Positions 8,084-16,992 of a stretch of DNA of 64,000 nt are shown one piece after another. A program made the position numbers and the translations under genes. Source of the DNA: Flavicella sediminum (GTDB taxonomy: Bacteria; Bacteroidota; Bacteroidia; Flavobacteriales; Flavobacteriaceae); NCBI RefSeq assembly GCF_006381105.1, contig NZ_VDET01000037.1, forward strand, positions 1-64,000, in the 5' to 3' direction. The stretch's first letter is position 1. Every line of letters begins with the position of its first letter. The notes beneath the pieces are model-generated. The model did no database searches and was not told the DNA's origin. It saw only the letters and a list, made by a program, of their open reading frames with translations.

Positions 8084-8950
8084 TTAAGAAAACAACCTAT
8101 TAAACTTCTTAGGTAAATCTGCCGACTGAAAAATAGTTTCTTTTGTAAAAGGGTGTGTGAATTCTAAGGAAAATGCATGTAAATACAAACCATTGCCAAA
8201 CAAGGTTTTTTCTGAAACGGCATATTCTTTATCTCCTAGAATTGGATTTCCTATAGAAGCTAAATGTATTCTTAGTTGGTGTTTTCTGCCAGTTTCCGGC
8301 TTTAGTTCTACCAAATTTAAAAAGTCAAAGCGTTCGGATACCAAGCTTTTTTTGACTTCAAATTTTGTTGATGAAATTTTAGTATCGATAGGAGTGTCAA
8401 TAATACCTTTACCTTCTTGCTTGTTTATGGTAACTGCGAAGTAGGTTTTTTGAATTTCTTTTTTTTCAAATAAATGATTCAAAGTAATAACGGCAGCTGT
8501 CGTTTTTCCGATCAATAAAATCCCACTGGTAGGATGGTCTAATCGGTGTATAGGTTCAGGGTGTAATAAGGCATCCTTTTGTAAGCTTGGTTTTAAATTG
8601 CTTCTTAGTGCATTTTCCAAGGTCCATTTTTTGTTTCCACTAACGGTAATTCCAGCAGGTTTGTTTATAAAAGCTAAATAATCATCTTCGTAAATAACAG
8701 TAAGGTCTAAATCAATGGTTGTTTTTGTAGATTGATCGTCCTTATAGAGTTCTAAAAGTTCACCACCCTGAATAAAATCGGCGGTTGTAGCTTGTTTTTT
8801 ATTCAGGTACACTAGTTTTTTTTTCAAGACTTTCTTTAAGGAACTTTTGGTTGTAATGCTCTCAAAAAATCCTAAAGGGTAATCTTGTAAACGTGTTTTT
8901 TTCTCTAATGGAGGTACGGTGTGACTTGCTATTTTTACAAATTTGCTCAT
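8084..8950 (-). CDS. RluA family pseudouridine synthase
   Basis: The 288-residue protein has a short N-terminal S4-like RNA-binding part (about 15-75) and the RluA catalytic domain. The catalytic motif HRLDHPTSG is at 135-143 with Asp138 as expected nucleophile. The INKPAGITV strand and the LKPETGRKHQLRIHLASIGNPILGD motif, typical of RluA/RluC/RluD enzymes, are also present. It should isomerise uridine in rRNA or tRNA; the target position cannot be assigned from sequence. It lies 21 bp downstream of rlmF on the same strand, so two RNA-modification genes are grouped. Confidence 0.9.
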   Translation of the reverse strand: MSKFVKIASHTVPPLEKKTRLQDYPLGFFESITTKSSLKKVLKKKLVYLNKKQATTADFIQGGELLELYKDDQSTKTTIDLDLTVIYEDDYLAFINKPAGITVSGNKKWTLENALRSNLKPSLQKDALLHPEPIHRLDHPTSGILLIGKTTAAVITLNHLFEKKEIQKTYFAVTINKQEGKGIIDTPIDTKISSTKFEVKKSLVSERFDFLNLVELKPETGRKHQLRIHLASIGNPILGDKEYAVSEKTLFGNGLYLHAFSLEFTHPFTKETIFQSADLPKKFNRLFS

Positions 8951-8971
8951 GCATAAATTGGATAAATTACT

Positions 8972-9841
8972 TTATTCCTGAAAACTCCAAACTAAAATTC
9001 GGCTAATTTTTTTTCCATGCGCCATTGGAATAACTTTTACGCTTTTTGCTTTTAATTTCTTCAAAGCTACTTTTAAAGGCCTAACATTTTCTTTTTTAGA
9101 AACAAGGCTGGTAAACCAGGTACATTGTTCTTTAAAATATTGACTTTCTCGAACCATGTTTTTTAGGAATAATAATTCTCCTCCATCGCACCAAAGCTCG
9201 TTGCTTTGTCCGCCAAAATTTAAAGGCTCAGGATTGTCTAAGTTTAAATTTTTATATTTTTTTAGATTTTCTTTATCTGCTGCCTCTTTAGAACTGTGGA
9301 AAGGCGGATTGCAAATACTAAAATCAAATTTGTCATCTTCTTGTATAAGACCTGTAAATATGTTTCTAGGACTTTTTTGATGTCTTAGTTGGATTTTTTC
9401 TTTTAAAGAAGGAGTGTGGTCTAAATTTGTTTTGGCAGAACTTAAAGATTTATCTGAGATGTCAGAAGCTATAAAGCTCCAACCGTAAATTTGAGTTCCT
9501 AAAATTGGATAAATGCAATTGGCACCTGTTCCAATATCCAAACCTTTTAAACCTTCTTTGTTTTCAAATAAATCGGCTATATGATGAATATAATCGGCTC
9601 TACTAGGAATGGCAGGACATAAAAAACCTTTCGGAATTCCCCATTTCGTAATATTATAATGTTGAATCAGTAAACTTTTATTCAATTCTTTAACGGCTCT
9701 TGGGTTCGAAAAATCGATGGTTTGGTCGTTCAACTGACTGCTAATAATAAAGGATTTTAAATCTGGATTCGATTTTAGCAAAAGATTGAAATCGTAACCA
9801 TCTTTATGTACATTATTTGGGTGAAATGAGTTTTCTGTCAT
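8972..9841 (-). CDS. rlmF: 23S rRNA (adenine(1618)-N6)-methyltransferase RlmF
   Basis: The 289-residue class I SAM-dependent methyltransferase has the glycine-rich motif LDIGTGANC at 101-109, an acidic motif II (ASDISD) near 125-130, and the N6-adenine motif NPPF at 178-181. The N-terminus (FHPNNVHKDGYDFNLL) is characteristic of RlmF/YbiN. The length is close to the E. coli enzyme. It is sandwiched between the RluA-type gene and the esterase gene (gap of 2 bp to the latter's stop), so these three minus-strand genes probably form one transcript. Confidence 0.92.
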   Translation of the reverse strand: MTENSFHPNNVHKDGYDFNLLLKSNPDLKSFIISSQLNDQTIDFSNPRAVKELNKSLLIQHYNITKWGIPKGFLCPAIPSRADYIHHIADLFENKEGLKGLDIGTGANCIYPILGTQIYGWSFIASDISDKSLSSAKTNLDHTPSLKEKIQLRHQKSPRNIFTGLIQEDDKFDFSICNPPFHSSKEAADKENLKKYKNLNLDNPEPLNFGGQSNELWCDGGELLFLKNMVRESQYFKEQCTWFTSLVSKKENVRPLKVALKKLKAKSVKVIPMAHGKKISRILVWSFQE

Positions 9842-9843
9842 GT

Positions 9844-10662
9844 TTATTTTTTTTCTTTAAAGAAATCGTTGAAAAATACGAATTGATATTTGATGGCATT
9901 GTTCCAGTACTTCCAGTCGTGTTTTCCAGGTCGTTCAGTATAGTCGTGCGGTATATTTCGTTCTAATAATTTTTTATGCAAACGCGCGTTGGCCTCGTAA
10001 AAGAAATCGCCAGTACCACATTCAAATATTAGTTTTAAGCTTTTCGGGTTTAGTAAATAAGCTAAATTAATGACAGTATTGTTTTCCCAATTATCTTTGT
10101 TTTCTGCATAGCTTCCTAATCGTTTTGCAATATCCCAGTTGTTAGGGAAAGGTCGAATATCTACACCACCACTCATGCTTCCTGCTGCTCCCCAAATATC
10201 TTGATGTTTGAAAGCTAAGTAAAAAGCACCATGGCCACCCATGCTTAAGCCAGCAATTGCTCTTCCTGATTTGTTTTTTATGGTTCTGTATTTGGCATCT
10301 ACAGCTTGCACAAGTTCTTTAGAAATATAGGTTTCATATTGCATTTTAGGATCTATGGGACTGTCAAAATACCAACTATTAAAACCACCATTAGGACAAA
10401 CAACTATAATATGGTATTGATCCGCCAAACGTTGCACATTTGAAGTTTTTTGCGACCAATCTTTATGGTTTCCAAAGGCACCGTGTAATAAATAAAGTAC
10501 AGGGTAATCAGCTGTTGAATTTTTATAACTATCAGGTGTGATAATAATATTTGGAATTTCTTTGGTCATAACTTTACTATGCACCAATAAACTATCGGTT
10601 TTGGCAGCCTTAGAGGTAAAAGAAAAAAGAAGAAGCAATAAAAATAAAAGGAACTGTTTCAT
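9844..10662 (-). CDS. Secreted esterase, PF00756 (esterase D / antigen 85-like)
   Basis: The 272-residue alpha/beta hydrolase has an N-terminal signal peptide (MKQFLLFLLLLLFSFTSKAA). Its catalytic triad is visible as Ser140 in GLSMGG, Asp219 in CGTGDFF and His248 in GKHDW. The oxyanion region LLHGAFGNHKDW is near 58-70. The family includes S-formylglutathione hydrolases, feruloyl and acetyl-xylan esterases; the signal peptide argues for an exported esterase acting on carbohydrate or other esters. The frame extends 16 codons upstream, but the ATG at 10662 puts the signal peptide at the N-terminus and is preferred. Confidence 0.88.
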   Translation of the reverse strand: MKQFLLFLLLLLFSFTSKAAKTDSLLVHSKVMTKEIPNIIITPDSYKNSTADYPVLYLLHGAFGNHKDWSQKTSNVQRLADQYHIIVVCPNGGFNSWYFDSPIDPKMQYETYISKELVQAVDAKYRTIKNKSGRAIAGLSMGGHGAFYLAFKHQDIWGAAGSMSGGVDIRPFPNNWDIAKRLGSYAENKDNWENNTVINLAYLLNPKSLKLIFECGTGDFFYEANARLHKKLLERNIPHDYTERPGKHDWKYWNNAIKYQFVFFNDFFKEKK

Positions 10663-10766
10663 GAGAAAATTAGAATGTTTTGGACAAAGATAAGCCGAAT
10701 ACTTAAGCAAACAATTTTTTGTAGACGTCTATCGTTTTATTAGTTTTGCTTTTCAAAATAATAGAT

Positions 10767-12407
10767 ATGATTTCTGTAGATGCAATTGCGGTAGAATTTA
10801 GTGGTGAAACCTTGTTCAAGGATGTTTCCTTTGTAATAAACGAAAATGATAAGATTGCCTTAATGGGTAAAAATGGAGCAGGTAAGTCTACCATGATGAA
10901 AATTATTGCGGGCATGCAAAAAGCGACAAGAGGAAATATTCGTTGTCCGAAAGAAGCCGTTATAGCTTATTTGCCACAGCATTTGTTAACAGATGATAGT
11001 TGTACTGTTTTTGAAGAAGCATCAAAAGCTTTTGCGCATGTTTTTGAAATGCGAGACGAAATGGATGCCTTAAATAAAGAATTGGAAACAAGAACAGATT
11101 ATGAGTCGGATGCTTATATGAAGATTATTGAAAAAGTTTCTGACTTGGGAGAGAAGTTTTACGCTTTGGAAGATGTGAATTATGACGCAGAGGTTGAAAA
11201 AGCCTTGCGAGGACTTGGTTTTTCTCGTGAAGATTTTACGCGACAAACTTCTGAGTTTAGTGGAGGTTGGCGTATGCGAATTGAATTGGTGAAAATATTG
11301 CTTCAAAAACCAGACTTAATCTTATTAGATGAGCCTACCAATCACGTAGATATTGAGTCGGTTATTTGGTTGGAAGATTTTTTATTGAACAAAGCCAAAG
11401 CAGTGGTTGTAATTTCGCATGACAGAGCCTTTATAGACAATGTTACCAATAGAACCATTGAAGTAACCATGGGTAGAATTTACGATTACAAAGCAAATTA
11501 TTCTCATTATTTGCAATTAAGAGAAGAAAGACGTTCGCATCAAATTAAGGCCTACCAAGAACAGCAAAAATTTATAGCCGATACCAAAGCGTTTATCGAT
11601 AAGTTTAAAGGAACATTTTCTAAAACCAATCAAGTTAAGGATCGAGAGCGGATGTTGGAAAAACTTCAAATCATTGAAGTAGATGAGGTAGACAATGCAG
11701 CGTTAAAATTAAAATTCCCACCAGCACCAAGGTCGGGCGATTATCCTGTAAGCGCAGAAGACTTGACAAAATCGTATGGAGATTTGGTGGTTTTTAAAGA
11801 AGCCAATATGTCAATTTCTAGAGGAGAAAAAGTTTCTTTTGTAGGAAGAAACGGTGAAGGAAAAAGTACCATGATCAAAGCGATTATGGGAGAAATAGAA
11901 TTTGAAGGAAAGTGTGAATTAGGCCACAATGCCAAAGTCGGTTATTTTGCCCAAAATCAAGCCGCTTTGTTAGATCCGGAGTTGACTATCTTTCAAACGG
12001 TAGATGAAGTTGCGGAAGGCGATATCCGAACGCAAATAAAAAATATTTTAGGTCGATTTATGTTTAGCGGCGATGATATCGATAAAAAAGTAAGTGTACT
12101 TTCTGGTGGAGAAAAAACACGTTTGGCCATGGTAAAATTATTACTAGAGCCTGTAAACGTTTTGATATTGGATGAGCCAACCAATCACTTAGATTTAAAA
12201 TCGAAGCAAGTATTGAAAGATGCCTTGTTGGCTTTTGAAGGGACTTTAATTTTGGTTTCTCACGATCGAGATTTTTTACAAGGACTTTCTGAAAAAGTAT
12301 TCGAATTTAAAAATAAAAGAGTCATTGAACATTTTGAAACAATTGACGCTTTTTTAATTCGTAACAGAATTGAAAATTTAAAAGAAATAGATTTAATGGC
12401 TAAATAA
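10767..12407 (+). CDS. ABC-F family ATP-binding cassette protein
   Basis: The 546-residue soluble protein has two ABC ATPase domains and no membrane segment. The first Walker A is GKNGAGKS (34-41) with signature FSGGWRMRIEL and Walker B LILLDEPTNHVD. The second set is GRNGEGKST, LSGGEKTRLAM and LILDEPTNHLD. A charged linker between them (about 235-310, rich in Arg/Lys/Glu) fits the ABC-F interdomain P-site tRNA-interaction motif. ABC-F proteins act on the ribosome in translation or antibiotic resistance; which subtype is uncertain. The frame opens at 10746, but the ATG at 10767 (MISVDAIAVEF) starts right at the fold and is preferred. Confidence 0.9.
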   Translation: MISVDAIAVEFSGETLFKDVSFVINENDKIALMGKNGAGKSTMMKIIAGMQKATRGNIRCPKEAVIAYLPQHLLTDDSCTVFEEASKAFAHVFEMRDEMDALNKELETRTDYESDAYMKIIEKVSDLGEKFYALEDVNYDAEVEKALRGLGFSREDFTRQTSEFSGGWRMRIELVKILLQKPDLILLDEPTNHVDIESVIWLEDFLLNKAKAVVVISHDRAFIDNVTNRTIEVTMGRIYDYKANYSHYLQLREERRSHQIKAYQEQQKFIADTKAFIDKFKGTFSKTNQVKDRERMLEKLQIIEVDEVDNAALKLKFPPAPRSGDYPVSAEDLTKSYGDLVVFKEANMSISRGEKVSFVGRNGEGKSTMIKAIMGEIEFEGKCELGHNAKVGYFAQNQAALLDPELTIFQTVDEVAEGDIRTQIKNILGRFMFSGDDIDKKVSVLSGGEKTRLAMVKLLLEPVNVLILDEPTNHLDLKSKQVLKDALLAFEGTLILVSHDRDFLQGLSEKVFEFKNKRVIEHFETIDAFLIRNRIENLKEIDLMAK

Positions 12408-12434
12408 ATCACTTTATATGAAAGAATAGTCTGA

Positions 12435-12474
12435 AATAAAAAAGACGCGTGTTGTATGCGCCTTTTTTTTGTTT
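12435..12474 (+). terminator. Probable terminator after the ABC-F gene
   Basis: The sequence AAAAAGACGC...GCGCCTTTTT forms an imperfect hairpin (one mismatch) followed by a T run, about 30 bp after the ABC-F stop codon. Confidence 0.6.
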
Positions 12475-12566
12475 TCACTTTAAAAGAAAACAAAAAATAC
12501 TTTTTTAGAGAAAGGAGAATTATCCATAAAAACGATTGTACTTTTACAGCCTATATAATTTTTAGT

Positions 12567-13814
12567 ATGAAAGCAGAGATCATTACTATTGGCGATGAAA
12601 TACTCATTGGTCAAATTGTAGATACCAATTCGCAATGGATGGGTGTTGAATTGAATAAAATAGGGATTCATGTTTATCAAATAACATCCATACAAGACGA
12701 TAAGCAGCATATTTTAAAAGCGTTAAAAGAAGCTAGTGAAAATGCAGATATAGTAATTGTAACTGGAGGTTTAGGCCCTACAAAAGATGATATTACCAAA
12801 CACACCTTTGCCACTTTTTTTGAAGATACTTTGGTGTTGAATGAAGCAGTGGTGGATCATATAAAAGAAATGTTTTCAAGTAGAGGAATTCCTTTTTCTG
12901 AATTGAACAGAGATCAAGGTTTGGTGCCTTCAAAATGCACGGTTTTACACAATGCCTTAGGAACTGCACCGGGTATGTGGTTAGAAGAAAATAATACGGT
13001 GTATGTTAGTTTACCGGGTGTGCCTTTTGAAATGAAAGGTTTGATGACGACTAGTGTATTGCCAAAATTACAAGAAAAATTTACGCTTCCTTTTATTCAG
13101 CATAAAACCATAATGACCTATGGAATGGGGGAGAGTTCTTTGGCGGAAACAATAGCTGAATGGGAAGATGCCTTGCCAGAACATATAAGTTTGGCATATT
13201 TGCCTTCTCCAGGAACGGTAAAATTGAGGTTGTCAGGAACAAGTTTTAACAAACAAGAATTGTTTGATGAAATAGGAAAACAAGTGCTAGCCTTACAAGA
13301 AATTATTGGCGATTTAATTATTGGTTTTGATACAGGAGAAACGATTCAAGCCATGATTGGAAAATTATTGACGGAAAAAGGGCAGACTTTGTCGGTAGCA
13401 GAAAGTTGTACAGGAGGCATGATTTCACAATTATTGACAGAAAATTCTGGAGCCTCTCAATTTTTTATAGGAAGTTTGGTTGCTTACCATGCACGGCTAA
13501 AAATAAAAGAATTAAATGTTTCTGAAGAAATCATAAAGAAATATTCGGTGGTAAGTGTGGAAGTAGCTGAAGCGATGGCGATTGGCGTTCAAAAGAAGAT
13601 GGGAACGGACTATGCAATTGCAACCACAGGAAATGCAGGGCCTACAGCCGATGAAACTGATAAAACAGTAGGTGTAGTATGTATTGCTATTGCCACGCCA
13701 GATGGCGTTTTTTCCGAAGAATTCAACTTTGGAAGACCTAGAGAAAAAGTAATTTTAAGAAGTTCTAATAAAGCCTTGGAGCTGTTGAGAAAAGAAATAT
13801 TAAAAAACTATTAA
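12567..13814 (+). CDS. cinA: CinA family nicotinamide-nucleotide amidase / competence-damage protein
   Basis: The 415-residue protein has an N-terminal MoaB/MogA-like domain (AEIITIGDEILIGQIVDTNSQ, TGGLGPTKDDITK, SLPGVPFEMKGLM). The C-terminal CinA domain (about 255-415) carries the active-site motif VAESCTGGMISQLL and TTGNAGPT, equivalent to the TG.AGP of PncC NMN amidases. Full-length two-domain CinA can deamidate NMN and hydrolyse ADP-ribose in pyridine nucleotide recycling. The frame opens at 12456 inside the terminator region, but the conserved N-terminus starts at the ATG at 12567. Confidence 0.9.
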   Translation: MKAEIITIGDEILIGQIVDTNSQWMGVELNKIGIHVYQITSIQDDKQHILKALKEASENADIVIVTGGLGPTKDDITKHTFATFFEDTLVLNEAVVDHIKEMFSSRGIPFSELNRDQGLVPSKCTVLHNALGTAPGMWLEENNTVYVSLPGVPFEMKGLMTTSVLPKLQEKFTLPFIQHKTIMTYGMGESSLAETIAEWEDALPEHISLAYLPSPGTVKLRLSGTSFNKQELFDEIGKQVLALQEIIGDLIIGFDTGETIQAMIGKLLTEKGQTLSVAESCTGGMISQLLTENSGASQFFIGSLVAYHARLKIKELNVSEEIIKKYSVVSVEVAEAMAIGVQKKMGTDYAIATTGNAGPTADETDKTVGVVCIAIATPDGVFSEEFNFGRPREKVILRSSNKALELLRKEILKNY

Positions 13815-13820
13815 AAATAG

Positions 13821-13852
13821 TTTGGAGGTAACTAGAAATATTCGTTAATTTG
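13821..13852 (+). promoter_or_regulatory. Candidate promoter for rpmB-rpmG operon
   Basis: TTTG (13821-13824), a 20-bp spacer and TTAATTTG (13845-13852, one base from the Bacteroidota -7 consensus TAnnTTTG) lie 40 bp upstream of rpmB. It immediately follows the cinA stop. Confidence 0.5.
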
Positions 13853-13892
13853 CACCTCGTTAAGAAAATAATACTAAAAAATAGTTTTAAAG

Positions 13893-14129
13893 ATGTCAAG
13901 AGTTTGTGAACTTACAGGAAAAAAAGCAATGGTAGGAAACAATGTTTCTCATGCATTGAATAGAACAAAGAGAAAATTTGACGCTAATTTAATTACAAAG
14001 CGTTTTTATATTCCAGAAGAAGATAAATGGATCAAGTTGAAAGTTTCTACTTCAGCTTTAAAAAATATCAACAAAAAAGGAATCGCAGCAGTTCTTAAAG
14101 AAGCAAAAGCAAAAGGGTTTATTAAATAA
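13893..14129 (+). CDS. rpmB: 50S ribosomal protein L28
   Basis: The 78-residue basic protein has the L28 hallmarks: MSRVCELTGKKAMVGNNVSHALNRTKRKF at the N-terminus, then a region rich in Lys and aromatic residues (RFYIPEEDKWIKLKVSTSALK). It is the first gene of the Bacteroidota-typical cluster rpmB-rpmG-DUF4295-ftsY, with 29 bp to rpmG. Confidence 0.97.
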   Translation: MSRVCELTGKKAMVGNNVSHALNRTKRKFDANLITKRFYIPEEDKWIKLKVSTSALKNINKKGIAAVLKEAKAKGFIK

Positions 14130-14158
14130 GAACACTTTTCTTATAAAAATATATAGAG

Positions 14159-14341
14159 ATGGCAAAAAAAGGAAACAGAATCCAGGTAATTTTAGAATGT
14201 ACAGAGCATAAAGCTACTGGTCAAGCAGGTACTTCTAGATACATTACAACAAAGAATAAAAAGAATACTCCAGATAGAATGGAATTGAAAAAATTCAACC
14301 CTATCTTGAAGAAAATGACAGTTCATAAAGAAATTAAATAA
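14159..14341 (+). CDS. rpmG: 50S ribosomal protein L33
   Basis: The 60-residue protein starts [21 protein letters not shown] and contains [23 protein letters not shown], the conserved L33 core. Of the four zinc-binding cysteines found in C+ L33 proteins only one (ILECTEH) is present, so this is a zinc-independent (C-) type. It lies between L28 and the DUF4295 protein in one operon. Confidence 0.96.
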   Translation: MAKKGNRIQVILECTEHKATGQAGTSRYITTKNKKNTPDRMELKKFNPILKKMTVHKEIK

Positions 14342-14349
14342 GATAAGAC

Positions 14350-14502
14350 ATGGCAAAGAAATCAGTAGCAACGTTACAGACAGGTTCAAAGAGATTGTCT
14401 AAGGCTATCAAAATGGTAAAGTCTCCTAAAACTGGAGCTTATATGTTTGTTGAAGCAATTATGGATCCTTCTAAAGTAAATGACTTTTTAAACAAAAAGT
14501 AA
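14350..14502 (+). CDS. DUF4295 family small basic protein
   Basis: This 50-residue ORF starts 8 bp after rpmG and reads MAKKSVATLQTGSKRLSKAI, then KMVKSPKTGAYMFVEAIMDP and SKVNDFLNKK. It is the small Lys-rich DUF4295 protein encoded next to L28 and L33 in Bacteroidota. Its function is unknown, but location and charge suggest a ribosome-associated role. The operon terminator follows within 25 bp. Confidence 0.9.
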   Translation: MAKKSVATLQTGSKRLSKAIKMVKSPKTGAYMFVEAIMDPSKVNDFLNKK

Positions 14503-14523
14503 TCTACTTATACTTATAATAGC

Positions 14524-14559
14524 AAAAGCTACTTTCATTTTATTGAGAGTAGCTTTTCT
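14524..14559 (+). terminator. Rho-independent terminator of the L28-L33-DUF4295 operon
   Basis: A perfect 10-bp stem AAAAGCTACT / AGTAGCTTTT with a 14-nt loop lies 22 bp after the DUF4295 stop. It separates this operon from ftsY. Confidence 0.85.
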
Positions 14560-14624
14560 TATTTGGTATAAATGCTTATTTTTGGCTTGATTGCTAAAAA
14601 AAGTAAACACCCTAATGTTAAATT

Positions 14625-15578
14625 ATGAGCTTTTTTAAAAAAATATTTTCGAAAGAAAAAAAGGAAACTTTAGACAAAGGTTTAGAGAAAACAAAAACTA
14701 GTTTTTTCTCAAAACTTACCAAGGCCGTTGCCGGGAAGTCTACGGTAGATGATGATGTATTAGATGAGTTGGAAGAAGTTTTGATTTCTTCAGACGTTGG
14801 TGTTGATACCACATTAAAAATAATTGATAGAATTGAGGCACGTGTTTCCAAAGATAAATATGTAGGAACTGATGCTTTGAATGGAATTTTAAGAGAAGAA
14901 ATTGCTGGATTGCTTTCGGAAACCAATTTGGGGAATGATTCTGAATTTACAATTCCAGAAAATAAAAAGCCTTATGTATTAATGGTAGTGGGTGTTAATG
15001 GCGTTGGTAAAACAACAACCATTGGTAAGCTGGCTGCACAATTTAAAAAACAAGGTTTGAGTGTAGTTTTAGGTGCTGCAGATACTTTTAGAGCCGCTGC
15101 CATAGATCAACTACAAGTATGGGCAGATAGAGTGGATGTACCTATTGTTCGTCAGGAAATGGGTTCAGATCCTGCTTCTGTTGCTTTTGATACGTTAAAA
15201 TCTGCAGTTGCACAAAATGCCGATGTCGTAATTATTGATACCGCAGGTCGTTTGCATAACAAAGTGAACTTGATGAATGAGCTGACAAAAATTAAACGAG
15301 TGATGCAAAAAGTTGTTTCAGACGCACCTCATGATGTATTATTAGTTTTGGATGGTTCTACGGGGCAAAATGCTTTTGAGCAGGCTAAGCAGTTTACATT
15401 GGCAACGGAGGTGACTTCATTAGCGGTGACTAAATTAGATGGAACAGCAAAAGGAGGAGTTGTGATTGGTATTTCTGATCAATTTCAAATTCCTGTAAAA
15501 TATATTGGTGTAGGTGAGGGAATTGATGACTTGCAAGTTTTTAACAAAGTAGAATTTGTAGATTCTTTCTTTAAATAA
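14625..15578 (+). CDS. ftsY: Signal recognition particle receptor FtsY
   Basis: The 317-residue SRP GTPase has an N domain (about 25-110) and a G domain with P-loop GVNGVGKT (123-130), DTFRAAAIDQL, DTAGRLHNK, and the G4 motif TKLDGTAKGG. The long acidic A domain of E. coli FtsY is missing; only about 25 charged residues precede the N domain, as is usual in Bacteroidota. It docks SRP-ribosome complexes at the inner membrane for co-translational insertion. A strong terminator follows the gene. Confidence 0.96.
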   Translation: MSFFKKIFSKEKKETLDKGLEKTKTSFFSKLTKAVAGKSTVDDDVLDELEEVLISSDVGVDTTLKIIDRIEARVSKDKYVGTDALNGILREEIAGLLSETNLGNDSEFTIPENKKPYVLMVVGVNGVGKTTTIGKLAAQFKKQGLSVVLGAADTFRAAAIDQLQVWADRVDVPIVRQEMGSDPASVAFDTLKSAVAQNADVVIIDTAGRLHNKVNLMNELTKIKRVMQKVVSDAPHDVLLVLDGSTGQNAFEQAKQFTLATEVTSLAVTKLDGTAKGGVVIGISDQFQIPVKYIGVGEGIDDLQVFNKVEFVDSFFK

Positions 15579-15623
15579 AAATGTAATTGTAGATTTATTC
15601 CTAAGTTCGTACAGAGATAAACG

Positions 15624-15668
15624 AAATAGCGTTCACTAAATTAAATTTTAGCGAGCGCTATTTTTTTT
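15624..15668 (+). terminator. Rho-independent terminator after ftsY
   Basis: The stem AATAGCG / CGCTATT, with an internal TAAA-rich palindromic loop, is followed by a run of eight or more T residues. The rest of the 260-bp ftsY-RND gap holds only AT-rich sequence with a possible TAATTTTG -7 box at 15727-15734. Confidence 0.8.
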
Positions 15669-15838
15669 GCATTCAGTTTAACATAAAATTTAACAGACAA
15701 AACAATTTTTTCTACAGGAAGCAAGTTAATTTTGCGAGTATTTTTTCATTCAAATCAGCTAGGCTCGATTTTTGTGTAGAAATTTAGCACCAATAAAATT
15801 GTTTAGAATTATTTTCCTTTGAAAAGTCAATTTACATT

Positions 15839-16990
15839 ATGAGACAAATTATAATTATCGTTGCTGCCCTTTGTATATTGGGTGGTTCATTTTTTGTTGC
15901 AAATCAATTTGCAAATAGTAAAAAACCTCCTAGAGAAAAAAAGGGGAAAGTAGTAAAAACTGTTTTTGTAGAAACGGTTAAAAACGATTCCATAGCCATT
16001 ACAATTTCCGAATCAGGAAACTTAGTGGCTAAAAATAAAATATCTCTGTATTCTGAAGTTCAAGGATTGGTGGAAAATGCTGCTTTTCATTTTAGAGTAG
16101 GGAATAGGTTTAAAAAAGGAGCCAATTTATTGACCATTGATAGTCAAGATTATCGTGCTTCATTAATAGCACAAAAAAGTACGTTTCAAAAACTCCTAGT
16201 CACTTTAATGCCCGACTTGCAAATGGATTATCCAGAGTCGCACGCAAAATGGAAAAAATATTTAGAAAATATTAAGCTTGATGGCGTATTACCTGAATTG
16301 CCAAAAGTAAGTCAAGAAAAAGAACGATTTTTTATGACAGGCAAAAACGTATACTCAAGTTATTATGCCTTAAAAAATTTAGAAATCAATTTAGAAAATT
16401 ATACAATCAAAGCTCCTTTTGATGGGGTGGTTACAGAAGCCGCTATTAACGCGGGTGCCCTAATTAGACCTGGTCAATTATTGGGTGAGTTTATTGATAC
16501 TTCTGTTTTTGAAGTACCACTTTCTGTAAATGCAAGTTATGCTACCATGTTGCAAAAAGGGAAAGAAGTTCAGCTGTCAGATTTAGACAATATCAAATCG
16601 TGGATTGGTAAAGTGAGCAGAATCAATGGTAAGATTGAAAAAGCTTCACAAACAATTGTTATTTATGTAGAAGTTAAAGGAAAAGATTTGCTCGAAGGTA
16701 TGTATGTACGAGCCAATATAGCCGTTAAAGATGCATTGGAAGCTTATGAAATTCCGAGAAAATTATTGGTAGAAAATAAAGCCGTTTATATTTTAGAAAA
16801 TTCAAAATTGAAATTATTGCCAATTCAGGCCATTCATTTTAATGAAAATACAGTGGTTGTAAAAGGATTGACTAGCGGTATGAGACTGATTTCAAAGCCG
16901 GTTCCAGGTGGGTTTGAAGGAATGACAGTGAAAGTTTACGGAGAAGATAAACCGATGGGGCAACAAGACAAAAATAAAGAAACAAAATAG
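15839..16990 (+). CDS. RND efflux periplasmic adaptor subunit (MFP)
   Basis: The 383-residue membrane fusion protein has an N-terminal membrane anchor or uncleaved signal (IIIIVAALCILGGSFFVANQF). A lipoyl/barrel-sandwich half-motif GNLVAKNKISLYSEVQGLVENA is near 60-80, and its return half NYTIKAPFDGVVTEAAINAGALIRPGQLLGEF is near 190-220. A beta-barrel and a membrane-proximal domain follow. The alpha-hairpin between the two halves is short. It should bridge the inner-membrane RND pump encoded next (2-bp gap) with the TolC-like protein encoded third. The substrate is unknown. Confidence 0.9.
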   Translation: MRQIIIIVAALCILGGSFFVANQFANSKKPPREKKGKVVKTVFVETVKNDSIAITISESGNLVAKNKISLYSEVQGLVENAAFHFRVGNRFKKGANLLTIDSQDYRASLIAQKSTFQKLLVTLMPDLQMDYPESHAKWKKYLENIKLDGVLPELPKVSQEKERFFMTGKNVYSSYYALKNLEINLENYTIKAPFDGVVTEAAINAGALIRPGQLLGEFIDTSVFEVPLSVNASYATMLQKGKEVQLSDLDNIKSWIGKVSRINGKIEKASQTIVIYVEVKGKDLLEGMYVRANIAVKDALEAYEIPRKLLVENKAVYILENSKLKLLPIQAIHFNENTVVVKGLTSGMRLISKPVPGGFEGMTVKVYGEDKPMGQQDKNKETK

Positions 16991-16992
16991 GT